From positions 1 to 64,000 of the forward strand of contig NZ_PEDL01000002.1 of the NCBI RefSeq assembly GCF_002735925.1: DNA of 64,000 nucleotides. The letters are read 5' to 3'. Below, piece after piece: positions 8,301-17,588 of this stretch (positions are counted from its first letter, which is position 1; every line of letters starts with the position of its first letter). Under the pieces are notes generated by a model. It had not been told where the DNA came from, made no database searches, and worked only from the letters and a program-made list of their open reading frames with translations. A program made the translations under genes and the position numbers. This DNA is from Sporanaerobium hydrogeniformans (GTDB lineage: Bacteria; Bacillota; Clostridia; Lachnospirales; Cellulosilyticaceae).

Positions 8301-9365
8301 ATGAAGAGATTGGTAAAAAAGTTAGCCATAATAGTACTCAGTAGTATGATGATGACAGCTTCTGTTTATGCAGCAGATAACAATACGATACAAGTTACAA
8401 AAGAGCAAAAAAAAGTGTTGACTTTGGAAAAGGCTATTGAGGCAGCAACTATATATAGCCTTGAGTTATCTAGCAATGCACAAGAGTTAGAAGCGTATAA
8501 GGCTAACTTAGAAAGCTTAGGTATAAAAGGAGTAGGCAGTCAGTATCAAGCAACTTACTACTCTAAGCTTAAAAATGAACAAGATAGGCAGTTTATAAAA
8601 GATAAAATTACATATGATATAACTACTCAATATTATAGTTTAATGATGCAGCAAAAAGCGGCTAAACTTTTAGATGAAAAAATTGCATTAGAACAAAAGT
8701 ATGTGCAACGTGCAGAAATTCAAAAAGAAAATGGTCTTTTAGATAATTTATCTTATCAAAAGATAAAGTCACAATTAGAAGCTACAAAAATAGATAAAAT
8801 AAAGGCTACTCAAAATTATGAGCAGACACAAAAGACTTTTGAAATGAACACCAATATTAAAATGGATCATTATACTTTAGAGGATAAAGTGGAGTATGCA
8901 CCTTTAGTATTTAAAGGATCCATTGATGGTTATGCAGCAAGTATGGCAGGTAAATTAACTGAGTATAGTGAAAAAATAGCTAAATTTAGTGGAGAAGCGA
9001 GCATTGATACTTTATTAAATGGAGGACAAATGGTTTATAAGTCAGACCTAGTAGCTGCTCAAGCAACCAATGCTCAAAAAGAAAATAATGTAGAGCAAAG
9101 TAAAAAAGCTTATAAACAAGCTGTTATAGGAATTTATACAACTCTATTAAATACAGAACAATCTATTGAAGTTGCAAAAGAGCAGTTAGCTATAAAAACA
9201 GCAGAAGTTAATAAATTAGGTATTCAATTAAAAGCAGGTCTTATTAGTCAACTTGCTTATGATGAAGCAGTTTACGCTAAGAATAATTTAGAAAATCAGA
9301 TTTATCAAAATGTTATAAGTCATAATCAATACAAAATGAGTTTTGAAAAACCTTGGGTAAAGTAA
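8301..9365 (+). CDS. TolC-like (outer membrane efflux protein family) helical protein
   Basis: A secreted protein of 354 aa with signal peptide MKRLVKKLAIIVLSSMMMTASVYA cut after AYA. The rest is almost entirely long amphipathic helices with the duplicated pattern of the TolC/OEP family: one repeat around IALEQKYVQRAEIQKENGLL, the other around EVNKLGIQLKAGLISQLAYD. It is shorter than classical TolC (about 420-470 aa mature), and no beta-barrel segment can be identified. It is the last gene of the exporter operon, 15 bases after the second permease. The organism otherwise looks monoderm, so it probably forms a wall-spanning helical conduit or adaptor and not an outer-membrane channel (inference). 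Confidence 0.72.
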   Translation: MKRLVKKLAIIVLSSMMMTASVYAADNNTIQVTKEQKKVLTLEKAIEAATIYSLELSSNAQELEAYKANLESLGIKGVGSQYQATYYSKLKNEQDRQFIKDKITYDITTQYYSLMMQQKAAKLLDEKIALEQKYVQRAEIQKENGLLDNLSYQKIKSQLEATKIDKIKATQNYEQTQKTFEMNTNIKMDHYTLEDKVEYAPLVFKGSIDGYAASMAGKLTEYSEKIAKFSGEASIDTLLNGGQMVYKSDLVAAQATNAQKENNVEQSKKAYKQAVIGIYTTLLNTEQSIEVAKEQLAIKTAEVNKLGIQLKAGLISQLAYDEAVYAKNNLENQIYQNVISHNQYKMSFEKPWVK

Positions 9366-9387
9366 GTTAGTATAAAGCAATAAAATT

Positions 9388-9429
9388 AAAAGGTAGTTCC
9401 CTTAAAAGAAAAGGGTAACTACCTTTTTT
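9388..9429 (+). terminator. Intrinsic terminator of the exporter operon
   Basis: The stem AAAGGTAGTTCCCTT/AAGGGTAACTACCTTT (one mismatch) has a short A-rich loop and a T6 run. Confidence 0.9.
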
Positions 9430-9723
9430 GTATGAAAAATAAAGTAATCAAATAAAGTAGTAAATTTTTCTAAAAATGGAACAAACTTAGAGAGAATAGT
9501 AAAATAAAATGAGTATAACTAAACTTAATTTATAGAAATAGTACCTTTTAACACAACTTTATAGGCTGTTTATTAGTTTGAAAATTTAGATTTATATAAG
9601 AAAACTACAGAAAACAAATAAGATAAATCAACTATAAAGCTAATGCTATCAATCGAAAAGCAAAGGAGTATATCTTATACTAAACAAAATGTTTTATCTG
9701 AATGAATTTTTGGGGATTTTGTA
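9430..9723. other. Non-coding AT-rich spacer
   Basis: Nearly 300 bases of very AT-rich DNA between the exporter terminator and the promoter of the polyamine operon. I see no convincing reading frame, RNA structure or repeat in it. Confidence 0.6.
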
Positions 9724-9752
9724 TTGACGTTTATTTCATTAGTCGTTATAAT
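9724..9752 (+). promoter_or_regulatory. SigA-type promoter of the polyamine operon
   Basis: TTGACG (9724-9729) and TATAAT (9747-9752) are 17 bases apart, about 75 bases before the regulator gene. This is one of the best promoter matches in the window. Confidence 0.85.
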
Positions 9753-9828
9753 TTGATAGGTAAGTTTAATCTCTGTAAACAAAAAGTTTATAATTAACGA
9801 TAAATAATAAAATTAAGGAGGGTCAAAG

Positions 9829-10368
9829 ATGGATATTGGTAATAAGATTAACCAGTTAAGAAAGAAAAATGGACTCACCCAAGAGGAGCTTGCTGACCGT
9901 TGTGAGCTTTCGAAAGGGTTTATCTCTCAAGTGGAAAGAGGACTGACTTCGCCATCTATTGCCACGCTTATTGATATACTTGAATGTTTAGGTACAAATT
10001 TAAAAGATTTTTTTAATGAATCTAGCCAAGAAAAAATTGTTTTTACAAAACAAGATGTTTTTGAAAAAGAAGATAAAGAGGATGGGAATATGATTACTTG
10101 GCTTATTCCTAATGCTCAAAAAAATGATATGGAGCCTATTCTTATAAATATTGAGCCAGGTGGGCAATCTACTATAGATGCACCACATGAGGGTGAAGAG
10201 TTTGGATATGTGATTGCTGGTAATATTTATGTTCATCTCGGGAATAAAAAGTTCCGTGCAAAAAAAGGCGATAGCTTTTATTTTAGACCAACAAGTGATC
10301 ATTATTTACAAAATACAGGGAAGACAAAAGCAACTGTTTTATGGGTTGCTTCGCCACCAAGTTTTTAA
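9829..10368 (+). CDS. XRE-cupin regulator (PuuR-like) of polyamine uptake
   Basis: A 179-aa regulator. An N-terminal XRE helix-turn-helix (about 5-60; LTQEELADRCELSKGFISQ) is joined to a C-terminal cupin domain (about 105-175; HEGEEFGYVIAGNIYVHLG). This is the architecture of PuuR-like regulators that sense small amines in the cupin pocket. It is the first gene of the potABCD operon, with potA 15 bases downstream, so it very likely regulates its own operon in response to putrescine or spermidine. The ribosome site AAGGAGGGTC gives a clear ATG start. Confidence 0.88.
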   Translation: MDIGNKINQLRKKNGLTQEELADRCELSKGFISQVERGLTSPSIATLIDILECLGTNLKDFFNESSQEKIVFTKQDVFEKEDKEDGNMITWLIPNAQKNDMEPILINIEPGGQSTIDAPHEGEEFGYVIAGNIYVHLGNKKFRAKKGDSFYFRPTSDHYLQNTGKTKATVLWVASPPSF

Positions 10369-10383
10369 AGGAGATGTATAAGT

Positions 10384-11442
10384 GTGATGAATGAAAAAAC
10401 CAGACCAAATGATTATATCATTGATTTAAAACATATATCCAAAAGCTTTGAGGATACACAGGTATTAGATGACATTAGTATGTACATCAGAAGGAATGAG
10501 TTTTTAACCTTGCTTGGTCCAAGTGGGTGTGGAAAAACAACCTTACTCCGTATTATAGGAGGGTTTGAAAGTGCCACAGAAGGAGAAGTGCTTTTTGAAG
10601 GGAAAAACATAGGTGACTTACCTCCTTATAAGCGTAAAATTAATACTGTTTTTCAAAAATATGCGTTATTTCCTCATATGAATGTAGAGGATAATATTAG
10701 CTTTGGGCTTCAAATCAAAAAGATGGATAAGAAGCTTATTCAAAAGAAGGTATATGAAATGCTTGAACTCGTTAATTTAAAAGGTTACGAAAAAAGAAGC
10801 ATTGATTCTCTAAGTGGTGGTCAACAACAGCGCATTGCCATTGCAAGGGCTCTTGTAAATGAGCCACAAGTGTTACTTTTAGATGAGCCTTTAGGAGCTC
10901 TCGATTTAAAGCTTCGTAAAGGAATGCAATTAGAGCTTAAAAAAATTCAGCAAAAAGTAGGAATTACTTTTATTTATGTTACGCATGATCAAGAAGAGGC
11001 ACTTACTATGTCCGATACAATTGCTATTATGAATGAAGGTAGAGTGCAGCAAATAGGTACACCTGTAGATATTTATAATGAACCTAAAAACGCTTTTGTA
11101 GCAGACTTTATAGGTGAAAGCAATATTTTACAAGGAATCATGTTAAAGGACTACCTGGTACGTTTCCACGATGTGGATTTTGAATGTGTGGATAGAGGCT
11201 TTGGCGAAAATATGCCAATTGACGTAGTAGTAAGACCTGAAGACATTAAGATTGTAGATAAGGATCAAGGCATGCTTAATGGATTAGTAGAAAGTGTAAC
11301 CTTTAAGGGTGTACATTATGAAATGATTGTTAAGAGTACCAGTTATTCCTGGATTGTTCATTCTACAGTTATGTCACCTATAGGAAGTCAAGTAGGTATG
11401 GTGATTACACCGCCTGATATTCACATTATGAAGAGGAGGTAG
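10384..11442 (+). CDS. potA: Spermidine/putrescine ABC transporter ATPase PotA
   Basis: ATPase of the polyamine importer, 352 aa. Walker A is GPSGCGKTT, the signature is [15 protein letters not shown], and Walker B is [12 protein letters not shown], followed by the switch histidine in YVTHDQEEA. The C-terminal part carries the TOBE regulatory domain typical of PotA/MalK-type importers. A GTG at 10384 and an ATG at 10387 are both possible; GGAG at 10370 fits the GTG better. The potB gene begins two bases after its stop. Confidence 0.94.
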   Translation: MMNEKTRPNDYIIDLKHISKSFEDTQVLDDISMYIRRNEFLTLLGPSGCGKTTLLRIIGGFESATEGEVLFEGKNIGDLPPYKRKINTVFQKYALFPHMNVEDNISFGLQIKKMDKKLIQKKVYEMLELVNLKGYEKRSIDSLSGGQQQRIAIARALVNEPQVLLLDEPLGALDLKLRKGMQLELKKIQQKVGITFIYVTHDQEEALTMSDTIAIMNEGRVQQIGTPVDIYNEPKNAFVADFIGESNILQGIMLKDYLVRFHDVDFECVDRGFGENMPIDVVVRPEDIKIVDKDQGMLNGLVESVTFKGVHYEMIVKSTSYSWIVHSTVMSPIGSQVGMVITPPDIHIMKRR

Positions 11443-11444
11443 CC

Positions 11445-12260
11445 ATGAATAAGAAATCTTTAGCAATACCTTATCTTATATGGTCGGCTTTATTTATCAT
11501 TGTGCCACTGCTACTTATTGTTTACTTTAGTTTTTTTCAAGAGGGACAATTTTCCTTTCAGAGTTATCAAAAATTTTTAGAACCTTATTATATTAAAGCA
11601 CTATGGCGTTCTGTACAGCTTGCTTTTTTCAGCACAGTTATCTGTTTAATTGTTGCTTATCCACTCGCTATGCTATTAAGTGGAAAGGAAATGTCTAATA
11701 AACAAGTTGTTTTGTTACTTGTTATTCTTCCTATGTGGATGAATTCTTTATTACGTACTTATGCTTGGGCAAGCTTACTTGAAAATACAGGTGTTATTAA
11801 TAGTTTATTACAGGGGATAGGACTTCCTACTATTAAGTTTTTATATGGTGATAAGGCTGTTATTTTTGGTATGGTGTATAATTTCTTTCCCTTTATGGTA
11901 TTACCTATCTATAATGCCCTTTGTAAAATTGACCCTCATTTAGTAGAGGCATCGTATGATTTGGGAGCTAATAAAGTAACTACTTTTAGAAAGGTTATTT
12001 TACCTTTAAGTATGCCTGGTGTAGTAACAGGGATTGTTATGGTATTTATGCCAGCTCTTACAACCTTCCTTATTACACGTCTCTTAGGTGGCGGTAAGGT
12101 TATGCTGATTGGTAATATTATCGAAGAACAATTTACACGTACACGTGATTTAAGCTTTGGATCTGCCATTTCTATGATTTTAATGGTACTTGTACTTTTA
12201 GCTCTTACTTTCCTTGGTAAAAAAGATTCACTAGATGGTAAAGGAGGCGGATTGTTTTGA
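11445..12260 (+). CDS. potB: Spermidine/putrescine ABC permease PotB
   Basis: Inner-membrane permease, 271 aa, with six predicted helices and the binding-protein-dependent transport motif around EASYDLGANKVTTFRKVILP (about 165-185), which contacts the ATPase. Upstream AAGAGGAGG provides a strong ribosome site. Its stop overlaps the TTG start of potC by three bases, indicating coupled translation. Confidence 0.94.
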   Translation: MNKKSLAIPYLIWSALFIIVPLLLIVYFSFFQEGQFSFQSYQKFLEPYYIKALWRSVQLAFFSTVICLIVAYPLAMLLSGKEMSNKQVVLLLVILPMWMNSLLRTYAWASLLENTGVINSLLQGIGLPTIKFLYGDKAVIFGMVYNFFPFMVLPIYNALCKIDPHLVEASYDLGANKVTTFRKVILPLSMPGVVTGIVMVFMPALTTFLITRLLGGGKVMLIGNIIEEQFTRTRDLSFGSAISMILMVLVLLALTFLGKKDSLDGKGGGLF

Positions 12261-13036
12261 TCAGATGGCTTAAAAAATCTTATATAGCAGTTATTTTACT
12301 CGTTATGTATGCACCTATTGCACTTCTTATGATTTTTTCATTTAATGCGAATCGTTTACCAGTATGGAAAGGCTTTACCCTTGATTGGTATACAAAAATG
12401 TTTAATGACGCAGGTATTCAGCAAGCATTTATGTATACCCTATTGATTGCCTTAGTATCCTCACTTTGTGCAACGGTTATTGGAACCTTTGCAGCAATGG
12501 GGATTCATCGTATGAGAGGGTGGCAGAAGAAGTGTGTTCTCTATGTGACCTATATTCCATTATTAAGTCCAGATATTGTAATCGGTATTTCCTTGATGAT
12601 GTTATTTTCAGTTATTAAATTACCTTTTGGACTTCCAACCCTTATCATCTCTCATATTACCTTTAGTATTCCTTACGTTATCCTTTCGGTAATGCCAAGG
12701 CTTCAGCAAATGAATTATAATTTATATGAAGCCGCGCTTGATTTGGGAGCGACACCGGGCTATGCCTTTAAAAAAGTTATTTTCCCTGAAATTATGCCAG
12801 GTGTTATTGCGGGAACCTTTATTGCATTTACATTGTCTATTGATGACTTTGTAGTTAGTTTCTTTAATAAAGGAGCGGGAGTAGATACGTTACCTATTAA
12901 GATTTATTCTATGGCAAGAAAAGGTGTCAATCCAACAATTAATGCTATTTCTACCTTGATGTTTACCACTATCATTGTTGTTTTAGTGGCAACGAATTTA
13001 AAGGCCAGTAGGAAAGCAAAAGATACTAATAGATAG
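12257..13036 (+). CDS. potC: Spermidine/putrescine ABC permease PotC
   Basis: Second permease of the polyamine importer, 259 aa, with six helices and the EAA-type loop EAALDLGATPGYAFKKVIFP. The start is a TTG inside TTGA, overlapping the potB stop; AAGGAGGCGG lies six bases before it, so the unusual start is well supported. It pairs with PotB to form the channel. Confidence 0.93.
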   Translation: MIRWLKKSYIAVILLVMYAPIALLMIFSFNANRLPVWKGFTLDWYTKMFNDAGIQQAFMYTLLIALVSSLCATVIGTFAAMGIHRMRGWQKKCVLYVTYIPLLSPDIVIGISLMMLFSVIKLPFGLPTLIISHITFSIPYVILSVMPRLQQMNYNLYEAALDLGATPGYAFKKVIFPEIMPGVIAGTFIAFTLSIDDFVVSFFNKGAGVDTLPIKIYSMARKGVNPTINAISTLMFTTIIVVLVATNLKASRKAKDTNR

Positions 13037-13058
13037 AAGATGAAAGGTGAGAGAATTT

Positions 13059-14135
13059 ATGAAAAAGCTTATAAAAGTAGGACTTCCATTAGCATTAGCA
13101 GGTGTACTTGTACTATCTCTTGTGGGATGTGGAGGAGCAAATGAAAGTAGTTCAAGTGGAAATGAAAAGGTAGTTGTTTATAATTGGGGCGATTATATTG
13201 ACCCAGATGTAAATGCAGAGTTCACTAAGGAAACAGGCATTAAGGTAGTTTACTCAGAGTATGCTAATAATGAAGAAATGTATGCAACTGTTGAGCCTGG
13301 AAATGTTAATTATGATATCTTAATTCCTTCTGACTACATGATTGAAAAAATGATTAATAATGATATGTTAGCCCCAATGGATACAAGCAAGATTCCTAAT
13401 TATACAAAAATTGATGAGCGTTTTAAAGGACTCCCTTTTGATAAGGAAGATAAGTATTCTGTGCCTTATATGTGGGGGACAGTAGGAATTGTTTATAATA
13501 AAACCATGGTAGATGAGCCAGTAGATAGCTGGGATATTTTATGGGATGAAAAATATGATGATAAGATTTTTATGTATGATAGTGAAAGAGATTCCATTAT
13601 GGTAGCCCTTAAAAAACTAGGTTACTCTATGAACACAAGAGATCCTAAAGAATTAGAAGAAGCTAAAAACCTGCTCATTAAGCAAGCACCTTTAGTACTT
13701 GCTTATGTAGGAGATGAGGGAAAAGGTAAAATGGTAAATGGTGAAGCAGCACTTATGATTGCTTGGGCAGGAGATGCTATGGTAATGATGGATCAAAATC
13801 CAGATTTAGATTTTGCGATTCCAAAGGAAGGTTCAAACTACTTTGTAGACTCTATTGTTATTCATAAGGATGCAAAAAATAAAGAAGCAGCTTATAAATA
13901 TATTGATTTCTTATGCCGTCCGGATATTGCGGCTAGAAATGCAGAATACATTGGTTATTCAACACCTATTAGCGAAGCAAGAGAGCTTTTACCAGAAGAA
14001 ATTAAAAATAGTCCTGTAGCGTATCCAGATGAAGCCATTACAAGTGCAGATAACATGGAAATGTTCAATGACCCATCAGATGTTATTGAACTATACTCTG
14101 ATTTATGGACACAAGTAAAAGCTTCCAACCAATAA
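13059..14135 (+). CDS. potD: Spermidine/putrescine-binding lipoprotein PotD
   Basis: Extracellular polyamine-binding protein, 358 aa. It has a lipoprotein signal peptide with lipobox LVGC (about residues 22-25), then VVVYNWGDYIDPDV, the signature opening of PotD/PotF proteins. A GTG at 13047 is in frame, but AAAGGTGAG overlaps it and serves the ATG at 13059, which also gives the proper signal peptide. Last gene of the operon. Confidence 0.94.
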   Translation: MKKLIKVGLPLALAGVLVLSLVGCGGANESSSSGNEKVVVYNWGDYIDPDVNAEFTKETGIKVVYSEYANNEEMYATVEPGNVNYDILIPSDYMIEKMINNDMLAPMDTSKIPNYTKIDERFKGLPFDKEDKYSVPYMWGTVGIVYNKTMVDEPVDSWDILWDEKYDDKIFMYDSERDSIMVALKKLGYSMNTRDPKELEEAKNLLIKQAPLVLAYVGDEGKGKMVNGEAALMIAWAGDAMVMMDQNPDLDFAIPKEGSNYFVDSIVIHKDAKNKEAAYKYIDFLCRPDIAARNAEYIGYSTPISEARELLPEEIKNSPVAYPDEAITSADNMEMFNDPSDVIELYSDLWTQVKASNQ

Positions 14136-14170
14136 GTTTAGAATAAATAAGGTAATATAAGAAAAGATTA

Positions 14171-14210
14171 AGGAGCATTCTTGAAAAGGTAATCGAGAAT
14201 GCTTCTTTTT
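14171..14210 (+). terminator. Intrinsic terminator of the potABCD operon
   Basis: The stem AGCATTCT/AGAATGCT, with a 14-base loop, is followed by TCTTTTT. Confidence 0.8.
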
Positions 14211-14369
14211 AGATGATCTAGAAAAGAATAGTTTATAATTTTTAGAGAAGATAAATAAAAATATGTCATTTAGAGTTGGAAGGATTTTGAACAAAATAGT
14301 ATAGAGGGCTTTAAAGAGGAAGGGAGATAAGCTATAATAAAAATAATAGTAAGAATGGAGGTAGAGAAA

Positions 14370-14714
14370 ATGGATGAGCAATTATTAGGGGGAGAATTGG
14401 ATTTTGAGGAACCTGACTTTGATTTGACAGATGAATTTGAAGATATGGACACAAGTATAAATGAACCTAAAAGTAATAATTTAAATGCATGGACCTCTCT
14501 TATTTTAGGGATTATTGGTTCTTTAGGCTGGTTAGTGCCTATTATAGGGTTACCAGTTACAATTGTAGGAACAGTACTTGGGGCAGTAAGTATGAAAAAT
14601 AAGAAAAATAGGGGTATTGGTATTGCTGGGTTTGTAGTAAGTACTGTTTTTTTAGTGGCATCTATTGCCAAAGGCATTGTAGATATTGTGTTGTATTTTA
14701 AAAAGACAAAGTAA
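14370..14714 (+). CDS. DUF4190-like small membrane protein
   Basis: A 114-aa protein. The first 45 residues are strongly acidic (rich in D and E). Two hydrophobic helices follow, around SLILGIIGSLGWLVPIIGLP and GIAGFVVSTVFLVASIAKGI, separated by a basic stretch KNKKNRG. This resembles DUF4190-type membrane proteins of unknown function. The ATG at 14370 is chosen over 14355 because GGAGGT sits between them at the right distance. Monocistronic; function unknown. Confidence 0.72.
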   Translation: MDEQLLGGELDFEEPDFDLTDEFEDMDTSINEPKSNNLNAWTSLILGIIGSLGWLVPIIGLPVTIVGTVLGAVSMKNKKNRGIGIAGFVVSTVFLVASIAKGIVDIVLYFKKTK

Positions 14715-14788
14715 GTCATAAGGTGCACCCATTAATGGAATAAAGCATAAAATGGTGTTATGTAAGGTTACATTAAGGGGGAAAATAA

Positions 14789-15127
14789 ATGTATAAGACA
14801 GTCATTGTCATTAATAGCGGTACGTTAGGTAGGGGCGATGAAGAGGTTGGACATACTTTAATTGGTACATTTTTGCGCAAAATTCTTGCCAGTATAGACG
14901 TTCCCGATGCTATTATCTTCTATAATTCGGGTGTAAAGTTAGTTGTAAAGGGCTCTTATTTTGGAGAGATTTTACAAGGTCTCGAAGAAAGAGGTGTCGA
15001 ATTACTAGCTTGTGGTACATGTGTTTTCAGAGCTTGTAATGATAAAGCTCTTGTGGCAGGTCGCATCACGAATATGGAAGAAATTGCAACTATTTTACTG
15101 CAAGCTGAAAAGGTTATTACACTTTAG
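14789..15127 (+). CDS. DsrE-fold protein, YedF C-terminal type
   Basis: A 112-aa DsrE/DsrF-fold protein matching the C-terminal half of the sulfurtransferase-like selenium-metabolism protein YedF. It has INSGTLGRGDEEVG near the start, IFYNSGVKL, and the cysteine motif LLACGTCVFRA (about residues 72-82), the likely sulfur or selenium carrier. Full YedF proteins are about 200 aa with an N-terminal TusA domain; that domain is absent here and is not found upstream. No other selenium genes (selA, selB, selD) are in the window. The start follows AAGGGGGAAA. Confidence 0.78.
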   Translation: MYKTVIVINSGTLGRGDEEVGHTLIGTFLRKILASIDVPDAIIFYNSGVKLVVKGSYFGEILQGLEERGVELLACGTCVFRACNDKALVAGRITNMEEIATILLQAEKVITL

Positions 15128-15162
15128 ACATTTACCAAACAGTGATCTTATTAAAATGAAAG

Positions 15163-15230
15163 AAAAGAGCTTTCTCAGTTTTTTACAAATAGATGTAAAA
15201 AGACTGAGGGAGCTCTTTTTATTAAATGGT
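15163..15230. terminator. Terminator hairpin between convergent genes
   Basis: A long, interrupted stem (AAAGAGCT with TCTCAGT against ACTGAGG with GAGCTCTTT) ends in T5 on the plus strand. It has an A-run on the other side, so it may end transcription from both the YedF-like gene and the minus-strand hydrolase. Confidence 0.75.
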
Positions 15231-15240
15231 AAAATAGTAT

Positions 15241-16239
15241 CTAATTTTCCTCAGGTTGTAAGAAGGTAACAAGCTGCTCGCAGGCACTTAGAATAGTAGG
15301 AAGATCTTTTCTTTCAAGCTGTTCTGAGGAACCACTTATGACAAATTGCTTAGCTTCTGTAGAGAGAGAAAAAAATTCTTGCTGTGTTTTTGTCCAGTTG
15401 CCATAAATATTAGCCTGAGAGGTTAAGAAATAAAGGGGGATAGAACCTAAATTGCCACCTTCTAAAACTATTTCTGCATTGTTTTTAATACGAAGCTGTT
15501 CTTCTAAAGCATTACGATTCCAAAGCTTTTCTAGAGCAAGTCCTTTGGAGATAACCTGTATATCTTCTTTTAAATCAGGATTAGGAGATAGGGCATACTG
15601 AAAATAGCCTAAGTGCTCACCTAGACGTAAAATACCTAAATGGCGTGAAAAATTAAGTAAAAAAGATTCAGCAATCATAATATTGTTGTAATCTCTACAA
15701 AAACTAGGAGAAGCGCCATCTATCAGCAAAATACCTGACACTTCTTCTGGATAACGTTGAGCAAAACGAAGCATTTCTAAGGACCCCGTAGAATGAGCAA
15801 CTAAAATATAGGGAGCTTGCCTACCAGATTTTTCTAGAATGGCATGGATTTCACTTGTGAGTGTATCAAGGTCACGTGGGGCTTTAGTCAGCTCACTCCA
15901 ACCATAGCCAGGCTTATCATAAACAACCACTTTACCTAAAGAAGCTAGTTTTTCATGTAAAGGGGAGAGAGCAGCATAGGGAGAAGGTGTACCAATAGAT
16001 GAAGCAAGGACAAAGGTAGCATCACCACTTCCACCTGTATAAACATGCATGAGAGTATCATCAATAGCTAGAAGCTGTCCAACACGTGCGTAGTCTTTAG
16101 CACTTAAAGAAATACTTATACCTTGATAGAGCATGCCACTTAAGATAATAGCAAATAAAAGGAGATAGATAATTTTACGAGGTTTATAGTGTTTAGGTTT
16201 AACATAGAAGTCTTTAACAATCATTTTTTTGCCTTTCAT
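15241..16239 (-). CDS. Membrane-anchored alpha/beta hydrolase
   Basis: A 332-aa alpha/beta-hydrolase-fold enzyme. An N-terminal transmembrane anchor (about 20-40) follows a basic leader. The catalytic fold shows the elbow VAHSTGSLE (serine nucleophile, G-x-S-x-G variant AHSTG), VVYDKPGYGWS and the strand GILLIDGASP. The candidate acid and histidine lie in the C-terminal third; no clear GxxH is seen. The start at 16239 is preferred over an ATG six bases earlier because GGAGA abuts the latter. Transcribed divergently from sbcD. The substrate is unknown; the fold covers esterases, lipases and peptidases. Confidence 0.78.
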   Translation of the reverse strand: MKGKKMIVKDFYVKPKHYKPRKIIYLLLFAIILSGMLYQGISISLSAKDYARVGQLLAIDDTLMHVYTGGSGDATFVLASSIGTPSPYAALSPLHEKLASLGKVVVYDKPGYGWSELTKAPRDLDTLTSEIHAILEKSGRQAPYILVAHSTGSLEMLRFAQRYPEEVSGILLIDGASPSFCRDYNNIMIAESFLLNFSRHLGILRLGEHLGYFQYALSPNPDLKEDIQVISKGLALEKLWNRNALEEQLRIKNNAEIVLEGGNLGSIPLYFLTSQANIYGNWTKTQQEFFSLSTEAKQFVISGSSEQLERKDLPTILSACEQLVTFLQPEEN

Positions 16240-16427
16240 TTTCATTCTCCTTTATGTAAAAGCACTTTATTTTATTAAAAATTATATAGTATAGTGTCAT
16301 TTTTAGTATTATTATAACATAGCCTTGGAAGAAGAGGGAGAGACCTTAAGGAAAATCTTTTAACTGGTAGTCTATCTTACATAAATGGTATACTATGATA
16401 AGAGAAAAAGTAAAAGAGGTGGAAAAA

Positions 16428-17588
16428 GTGAAAATAGTACATACATCTGATTGGCATTTAGGAAGGACACTACATGGCTATTCCTTAATAGAGGATCAGC
16501 GTTATATGCTTGAGCAGCTACTAAGTTGTATAAAGGAAGAACAAGTGGATGCTTTAATTATTGCAGGGGATGTATATGATAAGGCTATTCCTAATGAAGC
16601 AGCTGTAGAGCTTTTTAATACTTTTTTAGGGAAAGTAATTTTAGAATATAAAATAGATACACTGATTATAGCAGGAAATCATGACAGTCATGAACGCTTA
16701 AATTTTGGGAGTGAGATTTTTAAAAATCAACATCTCTATATTACAGGTAAATGTAAAAAAGGCTATGAGAAGGTAACTCTACAAAAGGGAGAAGTAGAAA
16801 TGGATGTGTATATGCTTCCTTATAGTGAGCCTGCAGAGGTGAGGCAGTTAGCAGGGGACGAAAGCATTAAACGCCATGACGAAGCTATGGGTTATTTAAT
16901 AAAAAAGATGTTAGAAGAAAAGAGAAGGGTACCTACAGTATTAGTTACACATGCTTTTGTAACAGGGGGAGATATATCAGATTCTGAAAGACGCCTTAGT
17001 GTAGTAGGAGGGGCGGAGCTTGTAGACGCAAACCATTTTCAGGATTTTACTTATACAGCACTTGGACACTTACATAAAAGGCAAGCTATGGGAAGTGAAC
17101 ATATTCGTTACAGTGGCTCACTCCTTAAATATTCTGTATCAGAAGCAAATCAAAAGAAAGGCTTTGTAATGGTAGAGATAGGAAAAGAGGGACTTTTAGG
17201 GATACAAGAAAGGGAGTATAAACCATTACGTGAAGTGCGCATCTTAAAAGGATCTTTAGAAAAGCTTATTGAGGGAGCTTTAACAGATGCTTGCTGTGAG
17301 GATTATGTATATGCACGCATTGTAGGAACAGATATTGAGGACAGTGTAGCAAGATTAAGGAATGTGTATCCCAACATATTAGGTACAGAATATGTAGAGG
17401 AGAGAGTAAAAGAAGGTATAGAGACAGAAGAGACAAGTAGTGATTTTTTAAGTCAGAAGCAAAAAAGCATAACAGAAGTTTTTATGGAGTTTTTAAATTA
17501 TACCAGTGACTTAGCATTTGAGGAAGAGGAACTCAATTATATTCAGGAAGTGATTACAGAAATAGAGGAGGAGCGGGATGAGACCTAA
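16428..17588 (+). CDS. sbcD: Exonuclease subunit SbcD (Mre11-like nuclease)
   Basis: Nuclease subunit of the SbcCD complex, which opens DNA hairpins and processes double-strand breaks. The 386-aa protein has the metallophosphoesterase motifs HTSDWHLG, AGDVYD, AGNHDSHERL and TALGHLHK, ligating the two Mn2+ ions. The GTG at 16428 is chosen: AGAGGTGG precedes it and the protein then begins MKIVHTSDWHLG as in the family, whereas the upstream in-frame ATG adds 11 unconserved residues. Its stop overlaps the start of sbcC. Confidence 0.94.
   Translation: MKIVHTSDWHLGRTLHGYSLIEDQRYMLEQLLSCIKEEQVDALIIAGDVYDKAIPNEAAVELFNTFLGKVILEYKIDTLIIAGNHDSHERLNFGSEIFKNQHLYITGKCKKGYEKVTLQKGEVEMDVYMLPYSEPAEVRQLAGDESIKRHDEAMGYLIKKMLEEKRRVPTVLVTHAFVTGGDISDSERRLSVVGGAELVDANHFQDFTYTALGHLHKRQAMGSEHIRYSGSLLKYSVSEANQKKGFVMVEIGKEGLLGIQEREYKPLREVRILKGSLEKLIEGALTDACCEDYVYARIVGTDIEDSVARLRNVYPNILGTEYVEERVKEGIETEETSSDFLSQKQKSITEVFMEFLNYTSDLAFEEEELNYIQEVITEIEEERDET

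Noticed and set aside
14270-14728. Minus-strand frame opposite the DUF4190-like gene
   Set aside because: It is an antisense reading of a hydrophobic and acidic gene with a good ribosome site; the minus frame has none and no recognisable domain.
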